From Sporosarcina globispora (GTDB lineage: Bacteria > Bacillota > Bacilli > Bacillales > Cytobacillaceae), in NCBI RefSeq assembly GCF_001274725.1, contig NZ_LGUF01000007.1, positions 1,457,454 to 1,505,185 of the forward strand: a DNA stretch of 47,732 nucleotides, in the 5' to 3' direction. Made by a program: the position numbers and the translations under genes. The notes under the pieces were generated by a model. It was not told the DNA's origin. It did no database searches and was given only the letters and a program-made list of their open reading frames with translations. This document shows positions 46,062-47,732 of the stretch, in pieces (positions within the stretch are counted from its first letter, which is position 1; every line of letters starts with the position of its first letter).

Positions 46062-47243
46062 ATGCCGCGGACCTTATGGCTTCTAATTATTGGGATGGCA
46101 GTGAATGTAACCGGCTCTTCTTTTTTGTGGCCACTTAACACTATTTATATTCATGACCACTTAGGCAAGTCTTTATCGGTAGCCGGCCTGGTTCTGATGC
46201 TGAACTCAGCTGCCAGTGTCGCAGGAAATTTAATAGGCGGAAGCCTCTATGATAAAATAGGCGGCTATCGTTCAATCCTTCTTGGTATTGTCATCACGGT
46301 GATGGCACTCCTCGGTTTGACCTTCTGGCATGGCTGGCCAGCATATGTAGTGTTCCTCACTTTTGTGGGATTTGGATCAGGGATCGTTTTCCCATCCATG
46401 TTCGCAATGGCGGGATCAGTCTGGAAAGAAGGCGGGCGGAAGGCCTTTAATGCCATCTATGTGGCTCAGAATGCCGGAGTTGCCATCGGTGCCGCACTCG
46501 GCGGACTTGTAGCGTCGTACTCTTTTCAGTTAATCTTCCTTGCCAATACTGTCATGTATATCGTATTTTTGCTGATTGCTGTCTTTGGATACAGGGGAAT
46601 AAATACTGTTTCTGGCCAGCAGACCTCCATAATCCAGGAAAACGGCAGGGTTAAAAATCATACCAAATTGTACGCGCTGCTCATATTATGCGCGGGCTAT
46701 TTATTGTGCTGGGTTGGATATGTGCAATGGCAGTCGACTATTGCGGCGTACACGCAGGAATTGAATATTTCTTTAAAGCAATACAGCTTGATGTGGACAA
46801 TTAATGGAGCGTTGATTGTATTGGGGCAGCCTTTCATCAGTGCTTTGGTAAAATGGTTCAAGACGCTAAAGGTTCAGATGATTGCCGGCATGGTCATTTT
46901 TATAGTCTCGTTTGCTGTTGCAGCAGGTGCAGAACAATTCTCAGCATTTATCACAGCCATGGTTATTCTGACAATTGGCGAAATGCTTATATGGCCAGCG
47001 GTCCCGACCATTGCCAACCAGCTCGCTCCTAAGGGGCGTGAAGGTTTTTACCAGGGAATAGTAAATAGTACTGCGACAGGCGGACGGATGATCGGGCCTT
47101 TACTGGGGGGAATCCTGGTTGACCTTTACGGAATTTCCATGCTGTTTGCTGTATTAATGGTTCTATATGTTTTTGCCATTATGACAACTCTTGTTTATGA
47201 CAGGAAATTGAAGGAATCTAAAAAATTTGCGCATGCATCATAA
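46062..47243 (+). CDS. yttB: MFS transporter (YttB-like)
   Basis: 393 aa, about 12 hydrophobic segments, of the major facilitator superfamily drug:H+ type. The loop 2-3 motif reads GGSLYDKIGGYRSILLG (about residues 59-75), a typical motif A variant. GIVFPSMFAMAGSVWKEGGRKAFNAIYVAQNAGVAIGAALG corresponds to helices 4-5. The substrate cannot be read. It resembles B. subtilis YttB, and its position agrees. ATG 46062 with AAAAAGGGGCG upstream, 10 nt away. The stop is followed immediately by repeat copy 3. Confidence 0.85.
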   Translation: MPRTLWLLIIGMAVNVTGSSFLWPLNTIYIHDHLGKSLSVAGLVLMLNSAASVAGNLIGGSLYDKIGGYRSILLGIVITVMALLGLTFWHGWPAYVVFLTFVGFGSGIVFPSMFAMAGSVWKEGGRKAFNAIYVAQNAGVAIGAALGGLVASYSFQLIFLANTVMYIVFLLIAVFGYRGINTVSGQQTSIIQENGRVKNHTKLYALLILCAGYLLCWVGYVQWQSTIAAYTQELNISLKQYSLMWTINGALIVLGQPFISALVKWFKTLKVQMIAGMVIFIVSFAVAAGAEQFSAFITAMVILTIGEMLIWPAVPTIANQLAPKGREGFYQGIVNSTATGGRMIGPLLGGILVDLYGISMLFAVLMVLYVFAIMTTLVYDRKLKESKKFAHAS

Positions 47244-47244
47244 G

Positions 47245-47260
47245 AAAAGCGGAAGGCGCC
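47245..47260 (+). repeat. Fragment of the dispersed repeat (copy 3)
   Basis: AAAAGCGGAAGGCGCC follows the MFS stop at 47243. It matches the left end of the copies at 26955 and 37647 (with one extra G), but the CACCCCCG core and right end are missing. The insertion sequence begins about 26 nt later, so the repeat may have been truncated by IS activity. Confidence 0.6.
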
Positions 47261-47286
47261 AGCTTATTAGAAAGAAACCTGCAGTT

Positions 47287-47732
47287 TGAACTGTACCCCA
47301 ATTTACGGACAGTTTAAAAAAGCGCCTATGCGGCTAGTAAATGGCCCCGGTATTGCTCCGGGGTCATTTTATTTAAGCCCCATTGATAACGATGCTGGTT
47401 ATATTCCTCGATCACTCGATCCACTTCTTTTCTAACATCTCCTAAATTATCTAATGATTTATACTCTGCTAAATCCTTAAAGTGCCCAAAGAAACTTTCC
47501 ATTGGTGCGTTATCCCAACAGTTTCCCTTTCGGGACATCGATTGTGTTAAGCCAAGTTCTTTTACTTTGCTTTGGAATAGGGGATGAGTATAGTGGAAAC
47601 CTTGGTCAGAGTGCAATATGGCTTCTGGATGAAAATGATCGCCAACAGCTTGTTTTAACTTTTTAAGCGTCTTATATACAATATCCATTTCCAACGAAGT
47701 GGATAGATGATAAGCGACAATTTCTTTGGTAG
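47287..47732 (-). mobile_element. IS3-family insertion sequence, 3' end, cut by window edge
   Basis: The element end is placed near TGAACTGTACCCCAATTT at 47287, from the IS3 convention of TG termini and the distance to the transposase stop. This is approximate because the other end is outside the window. The transposase reads inward from the right edge. Confidence 0.7.
47326..47732 (-). CDS. IS3-family transposase OrfB, C-terminal part (partial)
   Basis: The open frame continues past the right edge (TKEIVAYHLSTSLEMDIVYK is read before the first in-window starts), so only the C-terminal 135 or so codons are seen. The rve integrase core includes LHSDQGFHYTHPLF (second catalytic Asp), SMSRKGNCWDNAPMESFFG (catalytic Glu) and YNQHRYQWGLNKMTPEQYR, all hallmarks of IS150-type IS3 elements. 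Nothing in the visible part is disrupted. Confidence 0.93.
   Translation of the reverse strand, partial: TKEIVAYHLSTSLEMDIVYKTLKKLKQAVGDHFHPEAILHSDQGFHYTHPLFQSKVKELGLTQSMSRKGNCWDNAPMESFFGHFKDLAEYKSLDNLGDVRKEVDRVIEEYNQHRYQWGLNKMTPEQYRGHLLAA

Noticed and set aside
45796..46086. 96-codon plus-strand ORF before the MFS gene
   Set aside because: It begins inside and reads through a strong terminator hairpin and has no recognisable features.

Overview
The window is a stretch of chromosome from a low-GC Firmicute of the family Bacillaceae, probably close to Bacillus/Cytobacillus/Mesobacillus. Gene content and order closely follow the Bacillus subtilis 'yt' region: glgBCDAP, yteA, menFDHBEC, ytiB, yidD (ytjA), luxS, dps, ytkD, ytlA/C/D, ytmA, ytmB, pckA, metK, asnB, ytoA, ytpA, ytpB, ytqB, ytqA, ytzC, yttB. 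Strong AGGAGG-type ribosome binding sites, TTG/GTG starts and hairpin-plus-T terminators fit this. The genus is inferred from remembered family sequences; no search was run.

Layout. 1-306: end of a tRNA cluster (Asn, Ser, Glu) and its terminator. 356-553: small unrecognised ORF. 777-8745: glycogen operon glgBCDAP (branching enzyme, ADP-glucose pyrophosphorylase and its GlgD partner, synthase, phosphorylase). 8790-9380: array of about eleven 52-bp tandem repeats between convergent genes. 9406-12695: a DDAH/arginine-deiminase-superfamily enzyme, a small protein, the DksA/TraR-like protein YteA, and MenA. 13118-20693: menaquinone operon menF-D-H-B-E-C. Together with the divergent menA this carries chorismate to demethylmenaquinone, apart from the MenI thioesterase step. 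20694-21840: a rearranged patch with two tiny genes and a cydB remnant. 21841-24593: Zur-box-preceded zinc-binding lipoprotein, beta-carbonic anhydrase, YidD, LuxS. 24623-29541: cardiolipin synthase, YtzI, Dps with a sigma-B-type promoter, small conserved proteins, a lipoprotein, and the Nudix hydrolase YtkD. 29566-32188: ABC transporter of the nitrate/sulfonate/taurine class (ytlA-C-D). 32344-33459: ytmA and ytmB. 33732-39896: pckA (with a CcpN-like operator), a DCC-family protein, the SAM riboswitch and metK, and asnB. 39933-47243: C39-like peptidase, YtoA, YtpA, YtpB, the tRNA-modification pair YtqA/YtqB, YtzC, a small basic protein, and an MFS transporter. 47287-47732: end of an IS3-family insertion sequence cut by the window edge.

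Most of the window is ordinary housekeeping chromosome. The most unusual content is non-coding. The 52-bp array contains perfect hairpins with compensatory arm changes and a larger-scale internal duplication. A dispersed small repeat family (AAAAGCGGAAGCGC...) occurs three times, the last copy about 26 bp from the insertion sequence. The junction where a cydB tail follows a zinc-lipoprotein stop codon is a likely deletion/replacement scar. I did not find a convincing new multigene system such as a defence island, prophage, CRISPR array or biosynthetic cluster.
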